Source: JANQEU01 sp965601455
GTDB lineage: Bacteria; Bacteroidota; Bacteroidia; Cytophagales; Cyclobacteriaceae
Assembly (NCBI GenBank): GCA_965601455.1
Contig: OZ271831.1
Span: forward strand, 1,674,001 to 1,738,000
Direction of reading: 5' to 3'
Length of the DNA: 64,000 nucleotides
In this document: in pieces, positions 8,046 through 16,239 of the stretch
How positions within the stretch are numbered: position 1 is the stretch's first letter
Layout of the letters: each line of letters starts with the position of its first letter
Position numbers and translations under genes: made by a program
The notes under the pieces: model-generated
Seen by the model: only the letters and a program-made list of their open reading frames with translations
What the model was told of the DNA's origin: nothing
Databases searched by the model: none

Positions 8046-9044
8046 TTATCCGTTGGCCAGTTCAATTGCCCTTTCCAGTATCGTGTCAATTCCATTCACA
8101 GAATCTTGTTCGTTGATCCACACTGGTACATCAGGATATAGGCCGGTGAATTGATAGTCTCTTCCTGACGGTAATTGCTTTTGTGTATTAGATATTCTCA
8201 TGCTCCAACCGTTTGGTAGTTCTTTTGAAAGTGGATTTCCGCTGCCACCGCCGGTTGTATCACCCACAATTTGAACATGAGGAATGGTCATCATCCCAGA
8301 CACAAACCATTCCGTCGAGCTGTAACACTTCCTATTAGTCAATACAAACGTCCTTTTTGTGAACGTTGGTTTATTGGTAGTTTCCGTGAAATTCTTAAAC
8401 CAATTCCCGTACTCATTAATTCCGCCAATTCGCCTCCTCTGAAGGAACTGAAATCTACGCTGATCATTAAATCTGGAGATTACTATATCCGCATTTCTGG
8501 AGTCTCCACCTCCATTTGATCGAACATCAATAATCATGGCGTCAGTATTAGACAATTCCTCAAGGATTGCATCAATGGGGCTGAAATCTATTCCTCCGAA
8601 AAATGTAGTTATTCTCAGGTAGCCGATGTTATGATTTTCCAATCTTCCATATTCAAGAGCCGGGTTCACCACCTGGTATGTAGAGAAATAGGAGCGGATA
8701 TCATCCAATTGGTTCAATGGGAATTGCTCAAACCAGTCATCATAGGATATGATTCTTGAACCAAAAACTCTGGTGTGACCGTCGCTCAGATGATCAATCA
8801 TTACCTGTAAACAAGAATCTAACTGATCGCTTCCGGGATTTTGAATGAGCAACGTACGTTGCTCTTGATAAGTCTCATTAAAGGTTTCGAATGAAATCAC
8901 ATTGAAAAATGAATAGTGCCTTTCTACTTCTTCAAAAAATGAATCAAGAACCTGAAGGTCATCCGTATCGGTTTCGTCAAAGAAGAAACTTTCGCACGAT
9001 AACAGTGCGATTGCTATTATATAGAATGTGATCAGTTTTCTCAT
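8046..9044 (-). CDS. S41-family (C-terminal processing-like) peptidase, lipoprotein
   Basis: The ATG at 9044 is chosen over an upstream in-frame start near 9155: it overlaps the stop of the barrel gene as ATGA and directly gives a lipoprotein signal, 'IIAIALLSCESF' (lipobox LLSC). The mature protein has an N-terminal helical region and an S41 core with 'AMIIDVRSNGGGDSRNAD' and 'TNRKCYSSTEWFVSGM', the usual place of the nucleophilic Ser, then 'GDTTGGGSGNP' and 'PDVPVW'. No PDZ domain is obvious, so it is closer to short tricorn/IRBP-like members than to CtpA. At 332 residues it probably acts in the periplasm, anchored to a membrane. Coupled to the preceding outer-membrane gene. Confidence 0.88.
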   Translation of the reverse strand: MRKLITFYIIAIALLSCESFFFDETDTDDLQVLDSFFEEVERHYSFFNVISFETFNETYQEQRTLLIQNPGSDQLDSCLQVMIDHLSDGHTRVFGSRIISYDDWFEQFPLNQLDDIRSYFSTYQVVNPALEYGRLENHNIGYLRITTFFGGIDFSPIDAILEELSNTDAMIIDVRSNGGGDSRNADIVISRFNDQRRFQFLQRRRIGGINEYGNWFKNFTETTNKPTFTKRTFVLTNRKCYSSTEWFVSGMMTIPHVQIVGDTTGGGSGNPLSKELPNGWSMRISNTQKQLPSGRDYQFTGLYPDVPVWINEQDSVNGIDTILERAIELANG

Positions 9045-9787
9045 AGCAGATAGTAAAATCCAATTATCCATCTTTGATTGAGTACCTGGGATACATGCGA
9101 TTCCATATATCGATAATTGTAATGGGAGAGTGAATATTCCGGTTTGAATTCCCATCTTTCAGAAAGCTTATAGATCCCGAAAATGGTTATTTGGAAGTCA
9201 TTCAGATTGAACCAATCGGTTTGATATTTATAATCGCTTATCGATGAGCCAAGAGGTATGGCTTTGGTCCAATGATTTAATAGACCAATTTCCGGTTGAA
9301 AGAATAAATCCCAGTTACTCGTTTTCATTTTGAACATTGAACTTAGTTTAAGGGCCACCAAAGAGTGCTCGAACACTTGTACTTCATTAATATTTGCTAA
9401 ACCCTGCTCATAAAATTTCAGGTGGGTATTTATATTTCCTCCTAAGTAGATTGAGAACTTTTCTTCATCCTTAATCCTGAGGAGATGAGTATAGGACATA
9501 GCGATATCACTTAGTTCGGCTGTGAAATTTGAGTTGTTGACTGTGCTTTCCAAGGATTGCGAGCTATAGGAAAGACGCAAAAAGGAAATACTTTTATCCG
9601 ATATCGAATACAATGTGGGGTTGAAAGCCGTTAGCCCGGTTCCTTCATACTTATTAGAATTCGCCAACTCCTCTATAATGTCATATTGTTTAATCCCAAT
9701 ATCCAAACCAAGCCTGAGGTTTGTTTTTTGCGCCTTTGAGATGAAACTGGCTGCGACAATCAGAAATATGGTACTGGCTATTCGCAC
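9041..9787 (-). CDS. Outer-membrane beta-barrel hypothetical protein
   Basis: Signal peptide 'MRIASTIFLIVAASFISKAQ', then ~230 residues of alternating beta-strand pattern with paired aromatic residues, ending 'RWIIGFYYLL'; this fits a small barrel of 8-10 strands (inference). No family was recognised. It lies 70 nt downstream of the FtsX permease gene on the same strand and is coupled to the S41 protease by a 4-nt ATGA overlap. The order PadR, permease, barrel, protease suggests an envelope operon, though the 70-nt gap could hide a separate promoter. Confidence 0.75.
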   Translation of the reverse strand: MRIASTIFLIVAASFISKAQKTNLRLGLDIGIKQYDIIEELANSNKYEGTGLTAFNPTLYSISDKSISFLRLSYSSQSLESTVNNSNFTAELSDIAMSYTHLLRIKDEEKFSIYLGGNINTHLKFYEQGLANINEVQVFEHSLVALKLSSMFKMKTSNWDLFFQPEIGLLNHWTKAIPLGSSISDYKYQTDWFNLNDFQITIFGIYKLSERWEFKPEYSLSHYNYRYMESHVSQVLNQRWIIGFYYLL

Positions 9788-9857
9788 TCTTAAGGCGAAT
9801 ATATTGCGTCTGGGCTACCCACCCGTTATAGTGGATATTAAAAAATACTTGTACCGA

Positions 9858-12467
9858 CTACTCGTCCCTAAGAATTTTCGATGGATTCACGTTCATTACC
9901 CGGTAGACTTGGAAACTCATGGTCAAAACGGTGATAGCCAATACTAGGATTATGGTAAGCACCGGGTATCCAATCCCAAGGTCAATGCTGTAAGCGTAGT
10001 TTTCCAGCCATCCCTGCATGATCAGGTAAACTGGAGGTAAGGCTATGATAATGCCAATTGAGGCAGTAACCAGGTAGCGGGCACATACCACCGAAGCAAT
10101 TTGAGAAAGCCTCGCACCCAGGATTCGTCTGATCCCAATCTGACGGATTCGTTGTTGAATGTTAATAGAGGAGACCCCAAATAGTCCAAACAAGGATAGG
10201 AAGATGGCTAACCCGGTGAATATCTTCAGCAACCACGCAAACTCCTGCTCCTTGTCGTACATAGATTGCAGCTGCTCATCCAGGAAACCATAGTCAAATG
10301 GGAATCCGCCATCGGCAAACAAGTCCTGCCAGGAGGCATCAAGGTCCTGCAGCGTGCCGGCGATATCCTCGGAGTCATACCGTATGATTACCGTTCTGGG
10401 TTGTCCCAGCCACATTTTAAGAGCCATCGGCCCAATTTCATGGTGAAGGCTTTTGTAATGGAAGTCCTTGAAAATTCCGATGATCTCAAACTCGCCGGCA
10501 GTGAAATCAACCTTTTTTCCAATCGGATCATCAACACCCAGCATCTCTGCAAGGCGTTCGTTTATCAGGATGGAGCTTACCGAATCCCCCGGATGGTTGG
10601 TGGAGAAGTAGCGACCCCCAATCACTTCCAGGCCAAGAGTTTCCAGAAACTCGTAGTCTACTCCAAAGTAAGCCGTCTGGACAACCTGGTCTTCGGACCA
10701 TTCTCGTAACCGGATCGGACCACCACTGGTATGACCGTTGAGCGAGGGACCAAAGCTCACCGATTTCACGCTAGGTAAGGCTGTCATGGCCTCCCGGAAA
10801 ACATCTCGCTTGCTATGTAGCTCTTCACTTCCATATTTAGCGATGATCAGACCGTTCTTATCGTACCCGAGGTCTTTTTGAGAAAAGAAGTTAAGCTGGT
10901 TGATGATTACAAAACTTACCATGATCAGTCCCGCCGAGATACCGAATTGCAGCAGTAACACCAGGCCTCCAAACGAAACCAGTTTGGTCTTCGCCACAGC
11001 CATCTTGTCTTTCAACAAAATAAGCGCGGATGGGATCGAGAACGTACCACCGAAGAGGAATGCACTGAGTAGGGTAAAAATCCCGACGATGGAAAGGGAT
11101 ACCAGAAAGATAAACCCAAATCCTATCGGCTGTTCACGTTTAACAAACAGGAAAATGCCAAGAGCGATGATGGCTGCCAGCATCAGCAGGGTAAAGGTTT
11201 CGGTACCGAATTGAGTTAGTATTTTAGAGCGACTGGCACCGAACACTTTCCTGATTCCGATTTCTTTGGTACGAATTCGCAACAAGGCCCCGGTGATGTT
11301 AAAGTAGTTGAAGAACGAGATTCCAATGATCAGCAACGCCACAATTCCCAGGCTGATAAGGTTATCCTTATCGTTGATTCTAAACAGGCCGCCTTGGGGA
11401 TTGCTCAAATTTCCGGAGTTCAAATAAATTTCAGAAAGCGGTTGCAAGGCGAAACTGGTCGTCAGGTTGTTCCTGGAATTGTTGTTGGATTTGAACAGAT
11501 CAACGAGACCCGCTTCTATTTCTTCGGTAGATTGGTTGCTAGCGATTTGAATATAGGTAAGGAATCCCAGCCACTTCCAGCTGGTCAGGGGCTCGAGTGA
11601 GCCCGGACCGGGTTGGAAGGTTTCGAATGAAATCAGGAAATCAAAATCAAGATGTGAGTTTTCCGGAACGTCCTCTATTACTCCAATTACCTGAAGATCT
11701 ATTTCGTTGTTATAGGTGATGACCTGGCCGATTGGGTTATTACCACCAAAGTATTTTCTTGCGATCGACTGTGTGAGTATGACCGAATTAGGATTGGAAA
11801 GCGCGCCCTTGGGCTGACCTACGATCCATTGGAAGCTAAACATTTTCAGGAACTCGGGTTCAGCGAAAAACACCTTTTCTTCATAAAAGGATTCCTCCTC
11901 GTTTTTCATTAGTACGCTGTACGCATATCGCAGTCTTGCCGTGTTGACGATACCATTGAAATTGTCTTCGATAGCGGGTCCAACAGCCGGCGGGATTATC
12001 GGATAATCGATAGTTCCCGATGCCCGTTCAAAATGGATGTTGACCCGGTAGATGTCGTCTTTGTTTTCATGAAAGTCGTCATAGCTGTACTCGAATCTCA
12101 GGTAGGAGGTGATAAAAAGCACACTTGCCATGCCAATGACCAGCCCGGTCAGGTTGATAATGAAGTGGACCCTTGATCGGCTTAGAGATCGAAGTCCGAC
12201 CTTGAAGTAATTGGCTAATAGTCCAAGGGAAGTATACTGTACGGCTCTTCCTGACAAGTACTGTTGAGAAATTCGTTGCAAATCCCCATAGTCTTCAGTA
12301 AGAATCTGATCAAGAGCTTCTTCGGAAGATAATCCGGTGGCTATTCTATCTTCCAGCTTGCTCCGCAGGTGATCTTCCAACTCTTCGATGTCTGCGTCCT
12401 CAAAGCCGCGGTGTTTTCGCATTTGCGATCGCCATTGTGCGATTTCTTTTTCCAGGTTGAAGCTCAT
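9858..12467 (-). CDS. FtsX/MacB-type ABC transporter permease with N-terminal prefix domain
   Basis: Start set at the ATG at 12467, which overlaps the PadR stop as ATGA; an upstream in-frame start (~12524) lies inside PadR. Residues ~1-75 form a charged helical prefix ('IEELEDHLRSKLEDRI...GLSSEEALDQIL'). Then come two copies of TM helix, periplasmic MacB-like core and three-helix FtsX domain. Signatures are 'NLTGLVIGMASVLFI', 'KEIGIRKVFGASRSKIL' and 'RQIGIRRILGARLSQI'. Such permeases couple ATP hydrolysis inside to movement of a periplasmic domain. No ATPase gene is adjacent. About 869 residues, normal for the duplicated Bacteroidota type. Substrate unknown; expression probably PadR-controlled. 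Confidence 0.92.
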   Translation of the reverse strand: MSFNLEKEIAQWRSQMRKHRGFEDADIEELEDHLRSKLEDRIATGLSSEEALDQILTEDYGDLQRISQQYLSGRAVQYTSLGLLANYFKVGLRSLSRSRVHFIINLTGLVIGMASVLFITSYLRFEYSYDDFHENKDDIYRVNIHFERASGTIDYPIIPPAVGPAIEDNFNGIVNTARLRYAYSVLMKNEEESFYEEKVFFAEPEFLKMFSFQWIVGQPKGALSNPNSVILTQSIARKYFGGNNPIGQVITYNNEIDLQVIGVIEDVPENSHLDFDFLISFETFQPGPGSLEPLTSWKWLGFLTYIQIASNQSTEEIEAGLVDLFKSNNNSRNNLTTSFALQPLSEIYLNSGNLSNPQGGLFRINDKDNLISLGIVALLIIGISFFNYFNITGALLRIRTKEIGIRKVFGASRSKILTQFGTETFTLLMLAAIIALGIFLFVKREQPIGFGFIFLVSLSIVGIFTLLSAFLFGGTFSIPSALILLKDKMAVAKTKLVSFGGLVLLLQFGISAGLIMVSFVIINQLNFFSQKDLGYDKNGLIIAKYGSEELHSKRDVFREAMTALPSVKSVSFGPSLNGHTSGGPIRLREWSEDQVVQTAYFGVDYEFLETLGLEVIGGRYFSTNHPGDSVSSILINERLAEMLGVDDPIGKKVDFTAGEFEIIGIFKDFHYKSLHHEIGPMALKMWLGQPRTVIIRYDSEDIAGTLQDLDASWQDLFADGGFPFDYGFLDEQLQSMYDKEQEFAWLLKIFTGLAIFLSLFGLFGVSSINIQQRIRQIGIRRILGARLSQIASVVCARYLVTASIGIIIALPPVYLIMQGWLENYAYSIDLGIGYPVLTIILVLAITVLTMSFQVYRVMNVNPSKILRDE

Positions 12468-12802
12468 ATGGATTGAAGATTTAAGCCCCACATTTTGGCG
12501 AGCATGGTGATCATTTGCTCCCATTCCATTTTTTTCTCAGCAAGCAAGGATCGCCCTTCGCTGGTGATCGAATAGTACTTCCGTTTTCTTCCGTTTTCCA
12601 GCTGTCGCCAGCTGGATGATATGCTGCCATTCCTTTCCAGGCGGTGCAGTACTGGGTAGAGCATGGGTTCACTCCATTCCAGTTGTCCATTGGAATAGGT
12701 CTTCACTTTCTTAATGATTTCGTAGCCGTAGTCTTCACCTTCACTTAGGATGGAGAGAATAATGGGTACCGTGGAGGCCCCGACCATTTCTTTGGAAGTC
12801 AT
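12464..12802 (-). CDS. PadR-family transcriptional regulator
   Basis: A 112-residue winged-helix repressor. 'ILSILSEGEDYGYEIIKKVKTYSNGQLEWSEPMLYPVLHRLERNGSISS' is the PadR recognition helix and wing, and 'RKRKYYSITSEGRSLLAEKKMEW' ends the wing and begins the dimerisation helix. It is coupled by ATGA to the permease gene it probably controls. Two tandem 22-bp imperfect palindromes begin at its start codon and run upstream (12801-12844), so autoregulation is likely. The inducer is unknown; PadR proteins usually release DNA on binding a small hydrophobic compound. Confidence 0.95.
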   Translation of the reverse strand: MTSKEMVGASTVPIILSILSEGEDYGYEIIKKVKTYSNGQLEWSEPMLYPVLHRLERNGSISSSWRQLENGRKRKYYSITSEGRSLLAEKKMEWEQMITMLAKMWGLNLQSI

Positions 12803-12844
12803 ACTTAATTGTATTAGGTATAGTACTTAATACGATTAGGTATA
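12801..12844. promoter_or_regulatory. Two tandem 22-bp palindromic operators, probable PadR sites
   Basis: Two direct copies of 22 bp (12801-12822 and 12823-12844) match at 18 of 22 positions. Each holds an imperfect palindrome TACTTAAT-N3-ATTAGGTA. The 22-bp spacing puts both copies on the same DNA face. They abut the PadR ATG at 12802, so a bound dimer pair would block transcription or translation start. The repeat is directly visible; the PadR assignment is inference from position. Confidence 0.65.
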
Positions 12845-12899
12845 AGAAAAGTTGTGTTGTTATTCTTTTCAAGTAAAGCGGTACCATCTGGTGGCTGAA

Positions 12900-12935
12900 A
12901 TGTAATGCAGGTTACATATGCTTCCTTCGGGAAGC
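12900..12935 (+). promoter_or_regulatory. Palindrome plus UUCG-capped hairpin upstream of the thioredoxin-like gene
   Basis: ATGTAA-N6-TTACAT (12900-12917) is followed at once by GCTTCC-TTCG-GGAAGC (12920-12935), a perfect 6-bp stem with a stable UUCG loop. They lie 43 nt before the ATG at 12978. The first could be an operator (it resembles the ATGT/ACAT arms reported for PadR sites); the second a 5'-UTR hairpin or attenuator. There is no T-run, so a simple terminator is unlikely. Confidence 0.4.
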
Positions 12936-12977
12936 GATCCAACAGAATTTTCTTTAAGCTTGGTTTGTTTCGCAGTT

Positions 12978-13619
12978 ATGAAATTAAAAGCAATCATTTC
13001 CCGGGCATTGGACGGTTCTATTTCTAGCGAAGAATATGAAAGTCTATTGAATCAGTACGCGGAAGAGGGGAAGACCTCAGGTAAGCAAAATGAAGATCTG
13101 GTTTATTACACCAAACTCAATGCACAACGGAGTAGGAGAGTCGCAAAGACCGTGGAAGTGAATGCTGATTTACGGGCTAGAATCCAAGAGATTCAGGGAC
13201 CCGCTCAATGGCTTCTGATCACCGAAACCTGGTGTGGAGATGCAGCCAATAGCGTCCCCATTTTATCGAAAGCTCTTGAATCCAATCCCCACATTGATCT
13301 TCGGATTGTACTGAGGGATGAAAACCCTGACCTCATGGATCATTTTATGACCAATGGTGGCCGCTCGATTCCAAAATTGATCGCACTGGATAAAGATCTG
13401 AATGTACTGTTCACCTGGGGCCCACGCCCGCAGGAATTGCAAAAAATGTATGACGACTGGCGGTTTTCGGAAGATTCTGATAAGCTACCTTTTAAAGAGT
13501 ATCAAGTGGTAATGCAGAAATGGTACAACCAGAACAAGGGCGAGGACTTGCAGAAAGAGTTATTGGAGGAACTAACGACGAAGCTTGAATATTCCTCAAG
13601 AAGCGATCAACCCGCATGA
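12978..13619 (+). CDS. Thioredoxin-family protein with a single active-site Cys
   Basis: Start set at ATG 12978 (MKLKAIIS); an in-frame ATG at 12918 would read through the hairpin and add an unusual peptide. The thioredoxin fold begins near residue 75: 'QWLLITETWCGDAANSVPIL' replaces the usual CxxC with WCGDA, so only the first Cys remains. The cis-Pro loop 'GGRSIPKLIALD' is present. This is the pattern of the Thioredoxin_9-like group seen widely in Bacteroidota. No signal peptide, so cytoplasmic. It may act as a monothiol reductase or be non-redox. It is divergent from PadR. Called with good confidence; role unknown. Confidence 0.85.
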   Translation: MKLKAIISRALDGSISSEEYESLLNQYAEEGKTSGKQNEDLVYYTKLNAQRSRRVAKTVEVNADLRARIQEIQGPAQWLLITETWCGDAANSVPILSKALESNPHIDLRIVLRDENPDLMDHFMTNGGRSIPKLIALDKDLNVLFTWGPRPQELQKMYDDWRFSEDSDKLPFKEYQVVMQKWYNQNKGEDLQKELLEELTTKLEYSSRSDQPA

Positions 13620-13626
13620 TAGTTTC

Positions 13627-13824
13627 TTAATTGTCTCCATTCCGTTTCTTATCCGATTGATCCACCCCTTTATAGTTGAAATAGACGGTTCCAATCAATG
13701 CCAACCCAATGAAAATTGCTGAGAAATTTACCGGTGATTCTGCTTTGGTCATATATCCATAGGTTCCGGTCAGGATGCTTATAATCCCTATTACCACCAG
13801 CAGTACTCGGGTTTTCTTATCCAT
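13627..13824 (-). CDS. Small two-helix membrane protein
   Basis: About 65 residues from the ATG at 13824; a TTG two codons earlier overlaps the stop of the upstream protease gene. Two hydrophobic segments, 'VLLVVIGIISILTGTYGYM' and 'VNFSAIFIGLALIGTVYFNY', are followed by a short charged tail. No family was recognised. The 2-nt gap to the exported C1 peptidase gene suggests a shared transcript, perhaps a helper or a general small membrane protein. Confidence 0.6.
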   Translation of the reverse strand: MDKKTRVLLVVIGIISILTGTYGYMTKAESPVNFSAIFIGLALIGTVYFNYKGVDQSDKKRNGDN

Positions 13825-13826
13825 GA

Positions 13827-14921
13827 TCAATCATTCAAGGCCTTAGCAATTGTTCCAGGCAATGCCTCTTTGTGAATGGTGACGGAAACGGTTTTAATCC
13901 TAAAGAATGCTTCGGACATATATAAATATCCGTTATAAGGACCTATTTCTCCCCATGAGTTTTTGATGATATAGTACTTAGTTCCGTTCTGGTCCTTGGC
14001 CCTGCCTACCACATGCATCAGGTGATCATCTGTCGTTATGTAGTTTTCGAAGAGTGTTTGACGCAATTGCTGTGTTGCATCTGCCTCATTGACAGGACCC
14101 TTGAACAGATCTTTCTCCTGGTTGTCAGCGGGGAGCATCGCCACACCTTCCCGTTGTGAAAAACCACGTTCGCTGACATCCCCATCCCATTCTACAGAAA
14201 ACCCATTTTCAAGCGCGTTGTCCACCGTGGACATCATCTGGTCCAGGGGTACATTGAAGAACATGCCGTTGGAATAGTTATCTGGTATCTGAAGGACAAA
14301 GTATTCGTTGAACGGTCGATGGGTGAAGGAAGTGATGTGGACATAGTCGTCTGGGTCGACAGCCAGGGCTGAAGCGAATGACTTAGGGTCATAAGTTTTA
14401 CCGTCATAGGTGAACGTTTCCGGGACGGGCCCCATATAGGCATCAAGAATACCGTTCACTCCCTTTTGCCAATGAGGGCCCGGTTTTCCCGTGGCTATTA
14501 CGGCATCCAGGTATGCTTTTAAAGAGGTTACCAATTCGCTGTGATCCAGCATTGGGTCCTCTGGTAGTTTTCCGGGGTATGCTTCTTCCGTGATCATACC
14601 ATGAAATTTTACCGTATTCAAGACATCATGCGCCAAACTTCCTTCACTGAAATTGGCTTTGCCCTGCCTTAGAACATAATTAAGTGCTTTGTCCTCATAC
14701 GTCTTTCGTACGCTATACATTTCTGAAATATCAATTGCTTCATTTGTGGTTCTCAATAGTTCAGACTCAAGAAAAGATGTGGCCGAAAAACTCCAGCAGG
14801 TGCCAGTCCTTTGCTGACTTTTAATGGAAGAGCAATCGATTCTGATGTCATCATTAAATTCGTATTGGCTAAATGCAATGAATGGTAAAGACAATAGGAC
14901 AGTTAATTGGATGAATTTCAT
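13827..14921 (-). CDS. Exported C1-family cysteine peptidase (bleomycin hydrolase/PepC-like)
   Basis: Signal peptide 'MKFIQLTVLLSLPFIAFSQ', so periplasmic or secreted, unlike classical cytoplasmic PepC. The catalytic Cys lies in 'QQRTGTCWSFSATSFLESE', with Gln in the preceding oxyanion position. The His is in 'DDHLMHVVGRAKD' and the Asn in 'YYIIKNSWGE'. These order and spacings fit the C1B (bleomycin hydrolase) group, which act as aminopeptidases. Length 364 residues is short for PepC (~450) but common for the Bacteroidota exported form. Followed by a tiny membrane protein gene with near-overlap. Confidence 0.9.
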   Translation of the reverse strand: MKFIQLTVLLSLPFIAFSQYEFNDDIRIDCSSIKSQQRTGTCWSFSATSFLESELLRTTNEAIDISEMYSVRKTYEDKALNYVLRQGKANFSEGSLAHDVLNTVKFHGMITEEAYPGKLPEDPMLDHSELVTSLKAYLDAVIATGKPGPHWQKGVNGILDAYMGPVPETFTYDGKTYDPKSFASALAVDPDDYVHITSFTHRPFNEYFVLQIPDNYSNGMFFNVPLDQMMSTVDNALENGFSVEWDGDVSERGFSQREGVAMLPADNQEKDLFKGPVNEADATQQLRQTLFENYITTDDHLMHVVGRAKDQNGTKYYIIKNSWGEIGPYNGYLYMSEAFFRIKTVSVTIHKEALPGTIAKALND

Positions 14922-15241
14922 TTTGGTTTGTTGTTAGCTGCTGTATTAAGGTTTTTTATGAATCAGGTTGAAGAATCAAGTTAGTCAAAAAATAAGTTTC
15001 ATAGAATTGAACCAGTATGAGCAATATAGATGAATAATGGACGACATCAGCTTGCACGAATTGGAAGGCTTATAGAAATTCGCTTAACTCTATTCGATTC
15101 TTCTTTCTCCAATAGACTATACTCTTAGTGCTTTGTTCCATATGCGTCTGAATTAGCCCTGTGATTAGTCGTAAAATACCCCCTTAATAGGTGTGATTAT
15201 GACACAACTTTGATTTAATAAATTATAATAAAGTCAATATC
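14922..15241. other. 320-nt divergent intergenic region
   Basis: Lies between the C1 peptidase (minus) and the ABM-like protein (plus). It must hold both promoters, but I see no clean TTG-N19-TAnnTTTG pair, no strong hairpin and no open frame of note on either strand. Confidence 0.5.
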
Positions 15242-16111
15242 ATGAATACATCTCAAGAAAAAACGTCAATAGCTAGTCACTTAATTGAGGGAACTCAAAT
15301 TGGGACAGAGATTAGCATCACCGGCAAGTGGACTCCAAGAAAGCCAGGAGGGATTTTCAGAAAGTCACCCGATTCAAAAGAAATGCTTACTGAGTGGGAA
15401 AATATCCATCTGGAAGCTAGAAATCATAAAGGAATGTTATCCACAGAGATTAATCATGCTATCGGCCAGGATGCAATTTTGGTTCATCACGTGTTTGCCG
15501 ATGAGTCATCATTGATTGCCTATTTTGAAAACACTGCATCTAATCACGCACAAGCAATGATGGCTGTGGCCAAACCTGATATTCACCTGGTAAGGGGGGT
15601 GAGCATCTCACAGGGGACAATTGACGTGCTGAATGACAAAGGGATTCCGGTAGCTTTTGGCGAATATCAGTATGGCTATGTAAAACATGGTTATGCTCAA
15701 CCGGACCCTGGTAAGGCCGTTCAGGTGACAGCAAAATGGGTGAGCGCCGAAGGTTCTGATCCGGAAGATCTTAATTACTGGTGGCAACAGGTTGGAAAAG
15801 ACGCATTTAGTATGGAGGCCGGTTTGGTGCGTTTTGAGGTTTTTAAATGTGTGGGGGAAAATGCACTGATTATCCATGAGACGTTCGACAGCAGTGATGA
15901 GCTTAAGTTTCATCTGACTAAAGGCACTGCAGCTAAATACAAGAAAGAAATAGATGCAATCGCAGCACCAGAGAATTACTTCTTTAGGGGTCCTGTTTCA
16001 TGGACCATTCGCACTTATTCGAAATTCATGAAACTACCAGCGACCTACTCAAGTAGAGGTAGTCATTTTACCGTGCAAGAGGGAAATATGAGTGACGGGA
16101 TTTTAAAATAA
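15242..16111 (+). CDS. Protein with two antibiotic-biosynthesis-monooxygenase-like (ferredoxin-fold) domains
   Basis: A 289-residue cytoplasmic protein. Two similar halves can be read: 'AILVHHVFADESSLIAYFENTASNHAQAMMAVAKPDIHLVRG' and 'ALIIHETFDSSDELKFHLTKGTAAKYKKEIDAIAAPENYFFRGP'. This is the HxxFxSxxxLxxHL...IA.P...xRG pattern of dimeric alpha/beta-barrel (ABM/YgiN-like) domains, here duplicated in one chain. Such domains may act as cofactor-free oxygenases or as ligand-binding folds. No catalytic residue can be assigned. It stands alone between convergent and divergent neighbours. Family call moderate; function open. Confidence 0.6.
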   Translation: MNTSQEKTSIASHLIEGTQIGTEISITGKWTPRKPGGIFRKSPDSKEMLTEWENIHLEARNHKGMLSTEINHAIGQDAILVHHVFADESSLIAYFENTASNHAQAMMAVAKPDIHLVRGVSISQGTIDVLNDKGIPVAFGEYQYGYVKHGYAQPDPGKAVQVTAKWVSAEGSDPEDLNYWWQQVGKDAFSMEAGLVRFEVFKCVGENALIIHETFDSSDELKFHLTKGTAAKYKKEIDAIAAPENYFFRGPVSWTIRTYSKFMKLPATYSSRGSHFTVQEGNMSDGILK

Positions 16112-16239
16112 GAGTAGAATAAGTACAATACAGGTTTCCTCCATCCCTCAAAAAATATGGCTTTATAATATGAGGTGTGATGAAGCATTTGACTACTCCT
16201 TAACCTTTCAATTGAAAAATCAAGTTATAACCATATTAT

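Noticed and set aside
9045..9155. Longer N-terminus for the S41 peptidase
   Set aside because: It would hide a clear lipoprotein signal and overlap the barrel gene by over 100 nt; the ATGA-coupled start at 9044 is better.
12468..12524. Longer N-terminus for the permease at 9858
   Set aside because: It lies wholly inside the PadR gene; ATG 12467 overlaps the PadR stop in the usual coupled way.
13831..14446. Plus-strand and alternate-frame open frames within the C1 peptidase gene
   Set aside because: Composition is that of antisense shadow, and the peptidase frame has intact catalytic motifs.
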